From Larix kaempferi (lineage: Eukaryota > Streptophyta > Pinopsida > Pinales > Pinaceae), in contig BSBM01000076.1 of NCBI GenBank assembly GCA_027924585.1, positions 9,222,001 through 9,286,000 on the forward strand: a stretch of 64,000 nucleotides of DNA, written 5' to 3'. This document shows, in pieces, positions 43,401 to 55,490 of the stretch (the first letter of the stretch is position 1; every line of letters starts with the position of its first letter). The notes below the pieces were generated by a model that was given only the letters and a program-made list of their open reading frames with translations, ran no database searches and was not told the DNA's origin. Made by a program: the position numbers and the translations under genes.

Positions 43401-44774
43401 CGATGCCAACATTGCATGCCAAGGGACAACACCGTTTACAGCTCAGAGCAGAATCGATATGGTAACCATGCACAGCTAGGATTCAAAGTTGTATTATCAA
43501 CCAAGTTTCACATGGGTGGATTACATGGTTTGACAACAGCACTTTCCACTATGGAGTTTGGTCGGGACCATTAATACTTGGATGGGACACTATCAACCTG
43601 CCAGTTCATACCAACAGCAAATTTAATACCCGTCCAATCCTTACCAACGATGATATTGTTTTCATAGGGTAATATCATACAATGTCAAAGTTTAGAATAA
43701 AAGTTAGGGTTGCACATTGTGGATCGTATCATTGCAATTTTAGATTCGTAGATCATATCATTATTAGACCCTAAGGTTTATGGTTAAGCACCGTGATAAT
43801 ATCACATGCTTTTGTAAAGTGTAAAATGCATAATTAAGGTAGAGTATTTATATTTCATTTCTATAATATATGCATAGTCATGTAGGTAGATTTAAGTTGT
43901 GATGATAATGTTAATTCATAGCATGAGTACCATATTTACAATAAAACCCATGTATTAAGCCATATATTGTAATGTTAATTAAACGATGGGTGTGCGACTT
44001 AGGATATTCTAAAGCTCTATTGATGAAAAATTATAATGATAGTTCAACAATATAAACACTATTTCTACAAGCTTGCTAATAGAATTACCAATGGATATTG
44101 GTATCACTATTTTGGCAATAATGACAATAGTATTATGATAATAAACGTAGCATTATAAAAACATTTGGACGATGTGAATTTATAACACTGAAGAGTTTTG
44201 TAAGTCAGTACATAAACTAGATTTGGAACCAAATATCCATACCGCCACTATTCTGTTTCGCAAAGAAGTACTTAGCATTTTATTATAACATTGACGATGA
44301 ATTGAAAGACTCATGTACTCTTAACACATGGTTGTCGTAAAAATTCTTACCTGCGGTCTGCACATGGAAAACAGGATTCAAATGCCTTAGCTAAACATAG
44401 CTAAGTAAACCCCAGGGTACCTCATAGGACCCCTTCATCATCATACAAAAAAACTATCAGCACATCATCAAGAACATAATAATAATACAAACCTATGTAC
44501 AGCATGTAATCGCATTTAGAACTTAAGAAGATCTAAAAATTGTATTATTGTGCATAATCATAAAAGATCTTTCGTTAAGGAGTTTAGCATCCATTTAAAA
44601 CTGAAATAGCAATTGCACTATATCATATTTTTTTATTTTGAGAATGATGACGTGCCATCGTTATTGATTATCCTAGTTGAGAATTTAATTATTTTATATG
44701 TTCCGCATTAACAACTTCGATAATTATTGCTATTTTAAAAAAATTTAAATTTTGGTATTTTTTGGGATGTTACA
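40418..44774 (+). repeat. 3' LTR of Gypsy B (4357 bp)
   Basis: It starts TGTCACCTACCCAAATTTTG and ends TTGGGATGTTACA, followed by ATCCC. See the 5' LTR entry for the uneven divergence. A plus-strand frame of 62 codons at 43386-43574 has no counterpart and is not considered coding. Confidence 0.95.
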
Positions 44775-44779
44775 ATCCC

Positions 44780-45260
44780 TTAGGGTCTTTTCTCCTCGAA
44801 ATTCTTCAAGGTTGTTTTCTCCTCGAAATGCCTCATGGTGGTCTTGAAATTTTCTAGGGTATGCTCATTCAATTGTTGAGGGTATGCTACTCAAAATGTC
44901 ACAGGGTGGTATTGAAATTCCTCATGGTGGTCTCTGAAATTCCTCATGTTGGTCTCGAAATGCCCCACAATGGTCTTGAAATGCCTTAGGGTGTTTTCGA
45001 AATGATTCGGGGCATGCTCCTTGAAATTCCTCAGGGTTTTCTCAAAATTCCTCACAGTGATCTCGAAATGCCTCACGGTGTTGTCGAAATGCACCCTGAG
45101 GTTTTTTAAATGCTTTATGGCATGCTCCTTGAAATTCCTTAGGGTTTTCTCAAAATTCCTCACTGTGATCTCGAAATGCCTCACAGTGTTGTCAAAATGC
45201 ACCCTGAGGTTTTTGAAATGCACCCTAAGGGTTTTCTCAAAATGCCTCACGATGTTGTGC
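44780..45260. repeat. about 30 bp minisatellite (CTCGAAATGCCTCA unit)
   Basis: GGTNTCGAAATGCCTCANGGTG-like units recur about every 30 bases, some 15 times, with a higher-order duplication of about 120 bases near 45000-45200. Because 30 is divisible by three, open frames appear on both strands (90-120 codons, with repeats such as NTVRHFEITVRNFEKTLRNF), but these reflect the repeat and not a gene. Confidence 0.88.
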
Positions 45261-45404
45261 CTTTGGTCTTCTCTCCTGCTCTACCAATGATTGCAATAAT
45301 GAGGTTTAGATGGTAATGACCAGGAAGGCATCGGTTATCCTACAAGAACGAGTGAAGGTCATGTTTGTGGAGTGCTTTCTCGGGGGTGTTCAAACTAGGG
45401 CTTC

Positions 45405-45540
45405 AATGCAATGTGTTAAAATGTAATTTGTGTTAACATGTAAATTTTTAAATTGTCATTTGTGTTAAAATGTAACTTTTAAAATTTTCATTTGTGTTAA
45501 AATGTAAATTTCTAATAGTCTTTTGTGTTCAAATGCTTTT
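45405..45540. repeat. short tandem repeat, TTTGTGTTAAAATGTAA unit
   Basis: Four to five copies of TTTGTGTTAAAATGTAA-type words are spaced about 33-36 bases apart. Confidence 0.75.
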
Positions 45541-47715
45541 TTTCGCTCCTTCTATGTTTTTTATTGGTAGCCTCTGGTTCTATCTAGGTGAAGGAAAAAT
45601 AATATCAAGGAGATTTCCAAGCTATATAGATCTAAAATTAGCCATTTCAACGAAATTATGGATTATGCCTCTTTTGGATTCATAAATTGTTATGACTTCA
45701 AGAAAATCCTAGAATATACCTCTTCCCATTTTAGAAGTATTTCTATTGACCTTGGGCCTATAAATTTGAATGTTTCCCATGCCGTACTTTAGAACATTGT
45801 ACAAAATATTACAATTGTTGCTAAGTCACATAGATAACAAATCACAATAAATATAGCACCCATAAGCCATGGAATTAATATCATTTCCAATGTTAGTACT
45901 AAATTTGGAATGTTTTGATACATAACTTATGTATCGTTCACATTTTATTTTCCATCCCTTTCCTATAGTCATTCAATAATTGATCTAGTCTAGTGTATAG
46001 CTAGCAACAACTCACACATCAACCTAGCAACTTGGAACACGAGGCTATTGATGGTGATGCTAACGACATCGGTGTCAATAACAATCATCATCGTCATCAT
46101 AAACACTATCATGATCATCATCATGATAATCATTGTCATCATTATCATCATCATCATCAAGAACATCATCATCATCATCATAAACATCATCGTCATCGTC
46201 AATAACCATCATCATCATCATAAATAACACCATCATAGTCGTCATCACTGATGATGATGATGATGATGATGATGATAATTAAATCATCATCATCGTAATC
46301 AACATGACCATCATCATAGCTTTCAACACTATCTATTTAGATTTAACTAGCCCCCTCATAGATAACCAATGAGACCACAATCCTAAAAATATTTTTTCTC
46401 TTTTTCCCATTGGGTAATAAGACTTACAAAGGTGTATCCTTTCAAACTTTTATAGTCACTTCTACTAAAGTCAGTTTCTACAAAAAAAATTGCATAGTAT
46501 ATGGAATCCTTGGGAGGCCATTAATCTGTTCTATCCTAGAGAGAGATCTCTCCATTTGAATGGGCTTGTCCTTCACTAGTGTGTTTCCCATCCAATTCCT
46601 TTGTAAATGGAATCATCACTATACCATGAATACATAGAATTGTTATGCACTTAATAATTATAATCTTGATTATTTTAAGGGCTGGATAATATAATTTGAA
46701 TAGGAATAGACAGTGTCATTGCAAGGTTACTTGGTTTTATAGTGTCCAAGTACGGGATCATGGTCAATCCCTTCAAATTTGAGTTGATAGCTCAATTTCA
46801 TCCCCCATGTAACATTACAAAGTGATGATCCACTTTTCTATTTTCTTATAAGAGATGAAGAATTTATCCTATGTTGGTCAAAGCTAATGAATCTCTCAAT
46901 AAAATTGGAGGCACATAAATAAAACCAAAAGAGATAAGAAGATACTTCAAATCTCATTTAACTCAACAAAAGAAATGAGATTACGAAGGGAATTTTTTCC
47001 TTAGAGTGTATGTTTGGCCAAAATGAAGTGTTGAAACATCTAGATGAGCCTTCATCCCTTATCATGCAATAAATGGTGCAAGTGGAATTTTGTATAATCA
47101 AAATCCAAAATTCTCGAGTCAAGGTTCTATATTCATAAGGGTTCTACATTCGTTGGGGTGTTTGTATAGCTTTGCCCCATCCTTGAGTCTTGAAACCCTC
47201 CCATTTCATGAAGTCATGTGTATAGTCTAACAATATCAAATTTCAACGCATACTGGCAAAGTTTGAAGAAATTTCAACATTGTAGGATCGATGGACAACA
47301 TTGGTGATGGAAAACATTGGTTATGGACATTACGTTAAGGAAGGAGGAGATTTGGGATATTTATAATGAAAAATAACTAGAATAAAATGATATGCATGAA
47401 ACAAGGCCATATAAAAGACTTAAATGAGTTATGGATAGAAAAAATGTTGCAAAATATTAAAAAAAGATAGATAAAGATAAAGAAATCTGACTTTTAGTAA
47501 CAAATGAATGTCACAAACAAGGTTGTCTTCAACATGTGGATAGGAATTTCATTGTAGATGCTAGAAGGAGTATAGAATGCATGAATAAAAATGGTTTTAG
47601 GGAATTCGTTTTGAATTCACTCCTTTCAATTGTTGTCATGTCAAAGAGTCATGCAATTAATCTGTTATTTGACATAAAAAATGTTCGGGCTATGTTCAAG
47701 AATGATATTTGTGTA
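45541..47715. other. unassigned CACTA-interior DNA with a trinucleotide array
   Basis: Apart from the (ATC)n array at about 46075-46290, nothing was recognised. A frame at 47536-47760 overlaps the start of the Athila/Tat-like RT but is out of its frame. The exact left edge of that element is not clear; RT similarity begins abruptly near 47716. Confidence 0.4.
46075..46290. repeat. imperfect (ATC/GAT)n microsatellite
   Basis: ATC repeats with frequent GTC, AAC and CATGATC interruptions run for about 180 bases, then turn to (GAT)n at 46250-46277, giving an inverted arrangement. The poly-Met/Ile frame on the minus strand is a by-product. Confidence 0.9.
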
Positions 47716-48600
47716 CAGGGTGCTCCCTTTTGGATTATGCAACGCACCAGCTACATTTAAATGAGCCGTGATTGGAATTTTTTCTATGATGGTTAATGAC
47801 TGTATGGAAATTTTCATGGATGATTTTATCCCTTATGGTAGTAGCTTCGATGAGGCTTTGGAAAATCTGGAAAAGGTATTGAAACGCCGTGAACAGACTC
47901 AATTTTCCCTCAGCGCTGAAAAATGTCATATGATGATGAGTGAAGGCATAGTCCTTGGACAGTCTATATCTGCTGTAGGAATACAAGTGGACCCTACCAA
48001 AATAAAGGTAATTCTGAATATCCTCATTCCTGGAACGTAGAAGGAGGTATGTAGTTTTCTTGGGCATGCTGGTTACTATAGACATTTTATTGATAAAATT
48101 TCTAAGCTAGAATCTCCTTTATTTACCTTACTGATGAAAGATTCACAATTCAAATGGACAGATGCATTCCACACAATGTTGACAAAATTAAAGAAAAGAT
48201 TATCTACAACACATATTCTGCGTAGGCCTAATTGGGCCTTACCTTTCCACATTTCTTCTGATGCCTCAGATACTGCTATTGGAGTTCTGCTGGGACAACA
48301 GGAAGGTCATAATCAGTATGTTATTTACTATATCAGTAAGAATATGGCTCCTATTGAACTCAATTACATAGTAACTGAGAAAGAATTCCTTTCTTCCATC
48401 TACGCAATCAACAAGTTCAGGCATTATATTACCAGGTATCCTACCTTTGTGCATTCTGACCACTCAACAATTAGATAATTAATGAATAAACCTATTACTA
48501 ATGCCTGAGTGTCTAGGTGGTTGTTTCTATTACAATAATTTGATATCAGTATTGTTGATAGACCAAGAAAAGAGAATGTTGTTGCTGATTTGCTTTATCG
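47716..48600 (+). pseudogene. Athila/Tat-like RT (C-terminal) and RNaseH
   Basis: RT fragments: FMDDFIPYGSSFDEALENLE (catalytic MDD), then AEKCHMMMSEGIVLGQSISA and VGIQVDPTKIKVI, a stop, then SFLGHAGYYRHFI. RNaseH: LPFHISSDASDTAIGVLLGQ, YYISKNMAPIELNYIVTEKE, YPTFVHSDHSTIR, then RPRKENVVADLLYRL. Stops at about 48040, 48476, 48506 and 48536 are mostly at codons where C-to-T explains the change (CAG, CGA, CAA). The N-terminal half of RT is missing. Confidence 0.85.
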
Positions 48601-49990
48601 ACTAACCAATAATGTTGATAATTCAACAGTTGAGAATTATTTTTATGATGAAAATTTATTTGTAGTATCAGTGCACTCATCATGGTATGCAGACATTGCT
48701 AATTACATTGTTGTAGGGAATCTTCCATCTCATCTATCGAAAAGGGAAAGGAGAAGGATCGTACAACAGAGTGCTAGGTACTCCTGGATAGAAGGATACC
48801 TCTTTTACACAGGGTTGGATTTGGAAATTAGACGATGTGTAAGGGAAGATGAAATCCATAGTATCCTGAAGGCTTTTAATGATGATCCTTGTGGGGGGAA
48901 TTTTGCTGATAAAAGGACTGGAGATAAGGTGTTAACAATGGGATAATTTTGGCCAACCCTGTTTCAGGATGCAAAGAAGTATGTGCAAGCCTGTGATAGC
49001 TGCTAAAGGATGGGTCATCCTAATAAGTTGGATGAAATTCTATTACAACCACAATTGGTGGTTGAACCTTTCGATAGGTGGGCCTTGGATTTTGTAGGAC
49101 CCATCAACCCTCCAAAAAAAAAAATTATATCCTAGTTTGCGCAGATTATATGACCAAGTGGGTGGAGGACACACCCCTGGTAAGAGCCACTAATCAAGCT
49201 GTGGTATATTTATTGTATGAAGAAATATTCACTTGCTTTGGGGTGCCTAAGGAGATAGTTATAGATGGGTGACCACATTTTGTATCTCATAAAATTGAAG
49301 CCCTCTTCCGGAAATACCATATCCAACATAGAATAAATTCACCATATCATCCACAGGACAATGATCAAGTGGAAAGTGAAAATAAATTTATTGAACCTAT
49401 TCTCACAAAGACTGTCAAGAGTCATCGAAGAGATTGGGTTGAAAGACTTCCTGAAGCACTATGGGCATATCAAACTACACGGCGTAACACCATAGGGTTC
49501 TCTCCTTATGAATTGGTATACGGGAAAAATGTTGTCTTCCATGTTGAATTCGATATTAAAACTTTGAGGACCGCTTTAGAAGCAAGCCTAAATTTAAAAG
49601 AATCCCAAAACGACCGGATGAATCAATTAAACGAGCTTGATTAGAAGCGTGTAGCTGCGGTACATCCGACTTTAGTAATTCAACAACAACACTCTAGGTG
49701 GCATGACAGGTTTATTAAAAATAATATGTTCCATGAAGGGGATTGGGCCTTACTCTACAATTCACGATTCAAAAGGGATTTTAAAGGGAATTAGCGCACC
49801 AGATGGTTGGGGACATACAAATTGGATGCAATGTTTGATAATGGGATTGTTCGATTGAACACAATCGACAAACAATAGATGTCACTACTTTCCAATGGTC
49901 ATCGATTACAACTCTATCATAAGCCACTCTTGAAGGATGCATTTGCTTCCTGCGTCACTTCTGATTTAAACTGTCAATTGGTACAAGAGT
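48601..49990 (+). pseudogene. Athila/Tat-like integrase
   Basis: It shows the HHCC half (FWPTLFQDAKKYVQACDSC) and the DDE core (DRWALDFVGPI; ADYMTKWVEDTPLVRATNQA; FGVPKEIVIDG; PYHPQDNDQVESENKFIEPI), then RRDWVERLPEALWAYQTTRR and FSPYELVYGKN, RWHDRFIK and GDWALLYNSRFK. The C-terminus RTRWLGTYKLDAMFDNGIVR continues to about 49970. Stops at 49005, 49270, 49642 and 49793 break it. No chromodomain is present, consistent with the Athila/Tat branch. Confidence 0.87.
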
Positions 49991-50344
49991 AAGAGCCTCC
50001 TGTTGTTTCTTAAACTCTTTTCATCTTTTGTGCATTTTACGCGAGGAAGTTGTACATAAATATACTTGTTTGATTTTATTTTTGCTTTGATTTCATTAAT
50101 TTTGATAGTTGCTTGATGATTTTTCTATGGTTCAGCTTGATTGGTTTGTTTATAGGAATGGTGTGTAGGAATAGATGCAAAGGACCCAGAAGAACAAGCG
50201 CAGTCGTAATGGGCCAATCAATTGCGGAAATTATGGGTGGTCCTCTGCAGTTGCTGAATAACTCTTTACAAGGAACGATGAAGGGAATTATGGATTTCTG
50301 TCAAGTCCATTGAAATTCATTCGGACGTTGCTAAATTTTGTTGT

Positions 50345-50700
50345 CATATGGAACACCTCCAATATTCCCACTTTTTTCTGAAACTCCGCCAACATATCTG
50401 CTGAAACTCCACTAAAATTTCAGTGAAAACTCGACCAACCTTTCCACTTTTTGTCGAAACTCCGCCAACCTTTCTGCTAAAACTCCGCTAAACTTTCGGC
50501 GAAAAATCGGCTAACCTTTCCACTTTTTTCTAAAACTCTGCCAACCTTTCCACTGAAACTTCGCTAAATGTTTGGTGAAGGATCCACCAATATTTCCACT
50601 TTATGTCGAAACTCCATCAATTTTCGGTTGAAACACTGGCAATTTCTCCGCTATCCGTTGAACCACCACCATTCTTTTCAATTTTCGTTTTGCATCAGTT
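50345..50700 (+). repeat. GAAACTCCGCCAACCTTTCC tandem array
   Basis: Subunits of the type CGAAACTCCGCCAACCTTTC recur about every 30 bases and group into a larger unit of about 92 bases headed by TTTCCACTTTTT (near 50376, 50445, 50516 and 50596). The array lies between integrase and the extra ORF. In word content (CGAAAC, CGGCGAAAA) it resembles the array at 20160-20850 in element X. Confidence 0.75.
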
Positions 50701-51232
50701 ATGAAATCCGTCGACTTTCCTCGCAACCAGTTAAACTATGTCTTGTAAAATTATCCGAGGAAGAATTTTGACAGAATTGGCAGTAATCTTACCTTGCTAG
50801 TTTTATAATCAGTGTTATTCCTGCTACCATTTTCCAAAAATAAAGTCGAGAATCTTCCAAGGCTTCCACTCACTAAAACAATTAATTCTGACATCGACAC
50901 ATTCAATCCTCTTATTGGGTAGAGGCCTACCTACTTTATGAATCCATGTGACGAGGGATGCCTTCATCAATCGATTTGAAAACAAAATCAGGCCAACTCG
51001 GAGTGTTGACAATCCATCATGGTAACACAAAGGTACAGATTCTAACCACAGGTATGACTAGGCGTAAATTGCTAAAGTAATCATGATTATAATATGTTTG
51101 CATATCCTTGTCAAAAATATCTAACCAATATTTCCAGTCAGAGGGACACATCACCACCCTCTCCTGTACTTATTGACCACCGTCATCTTTTCCAATCCAG
51201 GTAATAACGTTTTACACAAGCCTATTCCATAA

Positions 51233-54200
51233 TTGCACCACCTTTCCAAAAATAGCCAGAGGAATCCCCACTATTCATTATTGTTTCTGCATGCTGCAAC
51301 TCTGACATCCGAATTAGGAAATTATTTCCTACATTGTTTGAGATTGTTGAAGGAAGACATTATGGGGGTTTCACAGTCCGGCATGAACTTGAAACAATGC
51401 ATTCTTTACGCCTTAATGAAGAAGTTTTCATAATTTTTGAAGAAGCGGGATGGAAGGCATATTTCGAGAAATTGTGTGAATTCGATGAAGGAATGGCATT
51501 ACAGTTTTTCCAAAACCTGATAGGAGACCATTCAAAAGTTGGGGGGCTAAGGGTCGAGGTATCTGAGCATATTTTAGCAGATTGGACAAGATTTCTGAGG
51601 AACGGGAAGAGGTGGTTTGGCTGGAAGCTTCCCAGTCCAAATGAAAAATAATATTTCCTCGCAGCAGGAGAAAACATTCAAGCAAGGGGACGAGGAAAAA
51701 CATTAGAAACTCTGCCTCTCCCATGGGACTAGGTTGCATTCTTCTTGAATAAATATATCACCTACGAAGGTAGGTACTGAGTCATCTATTCCTATGATTT
51801 TTTTTTCTCTCTCACTTGTGTCATGGCACATTAATTAATATGCCCTATTATCTTTTGAATACCCTGCAAAACATGGCACACTATGCACAAAGGTCCCAAC
51901 ACCCCCAAACATCTGTCGCTAACCATGGCCTCATTAAGTTGTTAATATTAAAATCCCTTGAGAAAAGACACCAATATTGGGGACAATTCGTTGTTGGGGA
52001 TGTGGTAGACAATGTGGCCATGGAAGAAAGTGATAATGAAACTGAAGAGGAAGGCGAGCGGATCTTGTCACGTAGAGTTGGGGGGGGAGATAGGGAATCG
52101 AAAGGAGTAGGGAATGACCAAGAAAGGGATTTGAGGGAAGCTGTGACTGCATAAGACTTACAAAACATAAACCCCCAGGAGCCTATCAGGATACCATTCC
52201 AATAGATAGAATCCAATGTAGAAGAAATGAGGGAGGGGACTGAGAGCCAAACAAAAATAATTTAGGAGATTGAATCTTCTGTTGAACAAGGAGGAGCTAT
52301 TGAATTGGGGGAAGAATCATCACAAAAGGATGATTTTCATTTTTCTGTCTCATAGAATGTTGAAATACTTTCGGAGGGTTCCACTCCCCTGTGCCACTAA
52401 GAAATAAGAGGAGATTGTGTACTCAAAATAAATTACCCATTCCATTGAAAAGAATAAGGACTCGAGCTGCTGTTGCAGCAGAGGAAGCACAAATGGCCGA
52501 GGAAGATATTGAGATCCCAATTCTAGAACCTCGATCACCCCCTAAAACAAAAGAACCAGGGAATAGCCTAACTTCAAATCTGAATTCTTTTGACCCATAA
52601 GAACCCGTTTCTCTCAGAAAATGACCTATTGAAACAGGAGGTGTATGCGCTCAAGGAGGAACTGCAAGGGCTGAAGGAAGTTCTAAAGAATCAGGAAATT
52701 CGTAGATTGATCACACTAACTGAAGTTGTTGATCAAATGGAAAGTCTACCCTCCATTTCAGAAAACTTGGAGCACGATGAGTTTATGTGCCTAGAATGTG
52801 GGGACATTTTTAATAATGAAGGATATAAGGTGAATCTTATGGAACTTTAGGCTTGGAGACTTGGATAATTGAGACAAGAAAAGAATGGGACAACACAAGC
52901 ATAATCAATGGTGGATGATGAGCAGAATCAGAACATGGAAGTAATCACTTCAACCATGTATAATCAAGAATTGTTTGGTAAGGAAGCTGAGGATATTATT
53001 GCACAGGAAATATTGAACCTTTACCAAGGAATGCAAGAATCAAAGGAAACATTGCCTCAACAATTGAAGGTTGTTGAAGCACAAGAACCAACAATCCAAA
53101 AAGAAGCTGCTGAAACACAGAAATGCACAAAAGGAAGTTGTTGAGATCTTAGAACCAGTGACCCAAAAAGAGGATGATGAAACACAATAACCAGTATTCC
53201 CAAAAGAAGTTGTTGAAACACAAAAACTAGTGGCACAAGAGGAAATTGTTGATATCTCAGAACCAATGACCCAAAATGAGGATGTTGAAACACAAGAACC
53301 AGCGATCGAAAAAGAAGACACTCTAACACAAGAACCAGTGGCACAAGAATAAATTGTTGAAGTCTCAAAATTGATAGGTCAAGAAGAAGAAAATGTTGAA
53401 ACACAAGAACCAACGGCACAAAAATAAATTGTTGGGGTATCAAAACTGGCAGGTCGAGAAGAATAAGTTGTTGAAACACAAGAATTAGCTACTCAAACTC
53501 AGAATTTAGCAACTCGGGACCAACCTCTACCCAAGTATAATGATGGTAAAGCAAATTTCCAGGAACCTTTGAATATTATTGAGTTGGACACAGAATATGA
53601 AAAGGACACAGAAGATGAAAATGATCAGGAGATGGAAAAGGAACTCTCTCTGCTGAAGCTTGAAATAAGTAAATGGAGATATCGTGCTACCTTGTGTGAG
53701 TAAGGGATGAATCCCCTGCCTTTACACATGAATTCCATTAAAGATCTTAGAGAGAGATGGGATGAAGAATTGACCTTCCAAGGGTTTCGCTGGGAAAAAT
53801 TTCAATAGGAGATGAAGGAATTAAGAAAGTTTAAGGCCATGCAACAAGAGAAGGAGAAAATGTATAATTTAATTTAGGAACTATTAATTTGTAGGGCCCC
53901 ATCATCATCTTATTCAATCTTCCTTTATGAACAATTGACTCTTTTTAAGATAAAATCCCTTAAGGAAGGGATCCCCCATCATTTTGTTACAACTCCTCAT
54001 TTTTTGAATCCTTTTCTTAGAGTGATTTCCATGGACAAAATTTATTGTGTGAATTATATTTGCATGAGTTAGCATGTTTCATGGACCTTCGGTTCAATCC
54101 TGTAACTTATGTGGGGGATATACATCTAAGGGAATTCACTTCCTTCTTCACCAATCAGATGAATTGGTGGAGTGCTTCCCAAACCATTCAAAAGAATGAG

Positions 54201-54709
54201 GACAATTCTACTCTCTAGATCTGAGGGGAACCTCAATCCCCTGTTGATATTATTGAGAAACATAGGATATACCTCTCCTCTCCCCAAAAGGTCAAATAGA
54301 TAGCAATACTTCTGGATGAGGTTATATCTACATGTCTCAAAACCATATCACAACACTAGATCCCTATGCATTAGAAGGCATCCAACACAGATGGGAAGCT
54401 TCTTCTGAGTTTATGAGAACAAGAGATCCTTACTTCCTTGAAAATTTTAAGTATGCTTTATCTCGAATTCCTGAGTATGTCAAGTGTATTCAGACATGTG
54501 GACCAAGATGGCTAGGATTAAGATTCAGATTCCCACTCATATGGTTTCCTAAGAAAGAGTACATGAATATATACAAGTTGACAAAAAAGGAAGAAAGGAA
54601 ATGTTGGGCAGAGGTTGTTGCTTGCAAAGGGTATATAAACCATGGAGATAAGCTCGAATATTCCTTCAATCTCACTAACTTCCACAGGAAAAGTTTTGAT
54701 TCAGATTAA
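51233..54709 (+). pseudogene. long extra ORF region after integrase (Athila/Tat type), broken
   Basis: It can be followed in changing frames for about 3.4 kb. The N-terminal part includes RHYGGFTVRHELETMHSLRL, HILADWTRFLRNGKRWFGWK, then LPLPWD, FFLNKYITYEGRY and HGLIKLLILKSLEKRHQYWG (51334-51980), a globular region. An acidic/charged part follows (MEESDNETEEEGERI). At 52391-52850 are KRIRTRAAVAAEEAQMAEED and a coiled-coil-like LLKQEVYALKEELQGLKEVL. At 53040-53500 is a degenerate repeat of VETQEPV-type units. The C-terminal part at 54332-54709 includes YALSRIPEYVKCIQTCGPRW. In Athila elements the ORF in this place is called envelope-like; no signal peptide or membrane segment is evident here, so I do not call it an envelope. 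Function unknown. Confidence 0.65.
53060..53490 (+). repeat. GTTGAAACACAAGAACCAGTG minisatellite inside the extra ORF
   Basis: About ten units of 40-50 bases built on GTTGAAACACAAGAACCAGT and GTTGAAGTCTCAGAACCAGT would encode acidic VETQEPVAQ / VEVSEPVTQ repeats in one frame. Several frame changes and TAA/TAG stops now interrupt it. The minus-strand open frames (Ser/Phe/Val-rich) over the same bases are shadows. Confidence 0.75.
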
Positions 54710-54744
54710 CTGGAGGTTGTTGCATGAGGACATGAAATGGGACA

Positions 54745-54756
54745 GTTGGGGGGAGA
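54745..54756 (+). other. polypurine tract and 3' LTR start of the Athila/Tat-like element
   Basis: GTTGGGGGGAGA is followed at once by TGTTGGGTGCC, the form expected at the 3' LTR junction. A polyadenylation-like region, CACCTTATTAATGAAATCAG, lies near 55390. The LTR end could be near 55450-55490 but is not proven, as no second copy is present. Confidence 0.55.
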
Positions 54757-55490
54757 TGTTGGGTGCCATAAATGACCCTTTTTCTCACTTCCATTGTAAT
54801 CCTTTTTTCCTATTTTTCCTTATTATTATTACCATATTGTTATCTTTCCCAAGGAAAATCATGAACTTGAACATGTATAATTTATTATTATTGTGTTATA
54901 TTAATGCCTAAATTCTGCCTGTGTTTATGGATTTTGTTCCTAATTGTGCTGACTTATGATGGATTGATGAAAGTGATTTAAGACTATAGGAAATTTGGGT
55001 GTATTAGCTTGTTGATACACGTGGATGAAGAAGCACTCAGCAAGCAACTACACCTTTTCAGGGCTTCAGTTTAGATTACTGCAAGGTAGCCCAAGTTATC
55101 CTCCCACGAGGTCAATTGAAACTCATTGGGCGTTGAATCAGTTCGAGTTGTAAGAGCATAAGTGTTCATGAAACAAATTTGATCCCAAATGTAATAAAGG
55201 TTGTAACTGTCTCTATTTTTGTGTATTGACTTAATAGCTTGAAGATATTCGATATTCACGGCTTCCCAAATTGTAAAGAACTTATTCGCCTTGTTGTAAT
55301 ATTTAAAGGAGGATAGGATGGGAAAAAAGGTTAGGCCTATTTTTTAAAAGAGTTTGTAACAAGAGTGGAAGAGATTTGTAATTGAACTTCACCTTATTAA
55401 TGAAATCAGTAGCATTTTCCCGAGTCACTGTGTACTGATCTCTGGTAGCATTTAGAGGCATCTCTGTTAGAAGGAAAGGGCCCACCTTCT

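Larger units (their letters stand above)
31148..44774 (+). mobile_element. Gypsy B: full-length chromovirus with 4.4 kb LTRs
   Basis: It is a 13.6 kb element flanked by ATCCC on both sides (31143-31147, 44775-44779). The LTRs are 31148-35558 and 40418-44774. The internal part is only 4859 bp and holds the primer-binding site, gag, protease, RT, RNaseH, integrase and a C-terminal chromodomain, in Ty3/Gypsy order. The two LTRs make up about 64 percent of the element. The chromodomain and long LTRs suggest the Tekay/Del group of chromoviruses (inference). Many stops make it non-autonomous. Confidence 0.95.
47716..55490 (+). mobile_element. Athila/Tat-like Gypsy remnant with extra ORF after integrase
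   Basis: It begins abruptly within RT (VLPFGLCNAPATF-like reading near 47718), then RNaseH, integrase, a spacer with tandem repeats, a long broken ORF region, a polypurine tract at 54745-54756 and a probable 3' LTR start TGTTGGGTGCC at 54757. Gag, protease and the 5' LTR are not present, so it is 5'-truncated or deleted. RT words such as MDDF.PYGSSFDEALENL and EKCHMM..EGIVLGQ.IS are typical of the Athila/Tat branch, whose members often carry an additional ORF. The right limit is uncertain; the LTR end was not determined. Confidence 0.72.

Noticed and set aside
44891-45290. Repetitive proteins on both strands
   Set aside because: Generated by a 30 bp minisatellite; no start context or flanking gene structure.
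53040-53479. Minus-strand Ser/Phe/Val-rich frames
   Set aside because: They are antisense shadows of the acidic VETQEPV repeat.
51233-54709. Calling the extra ORF an envelope protein
   Set aside because: Position fits, but no signal peptide or transmembrane helix could be seen in the broken frames.
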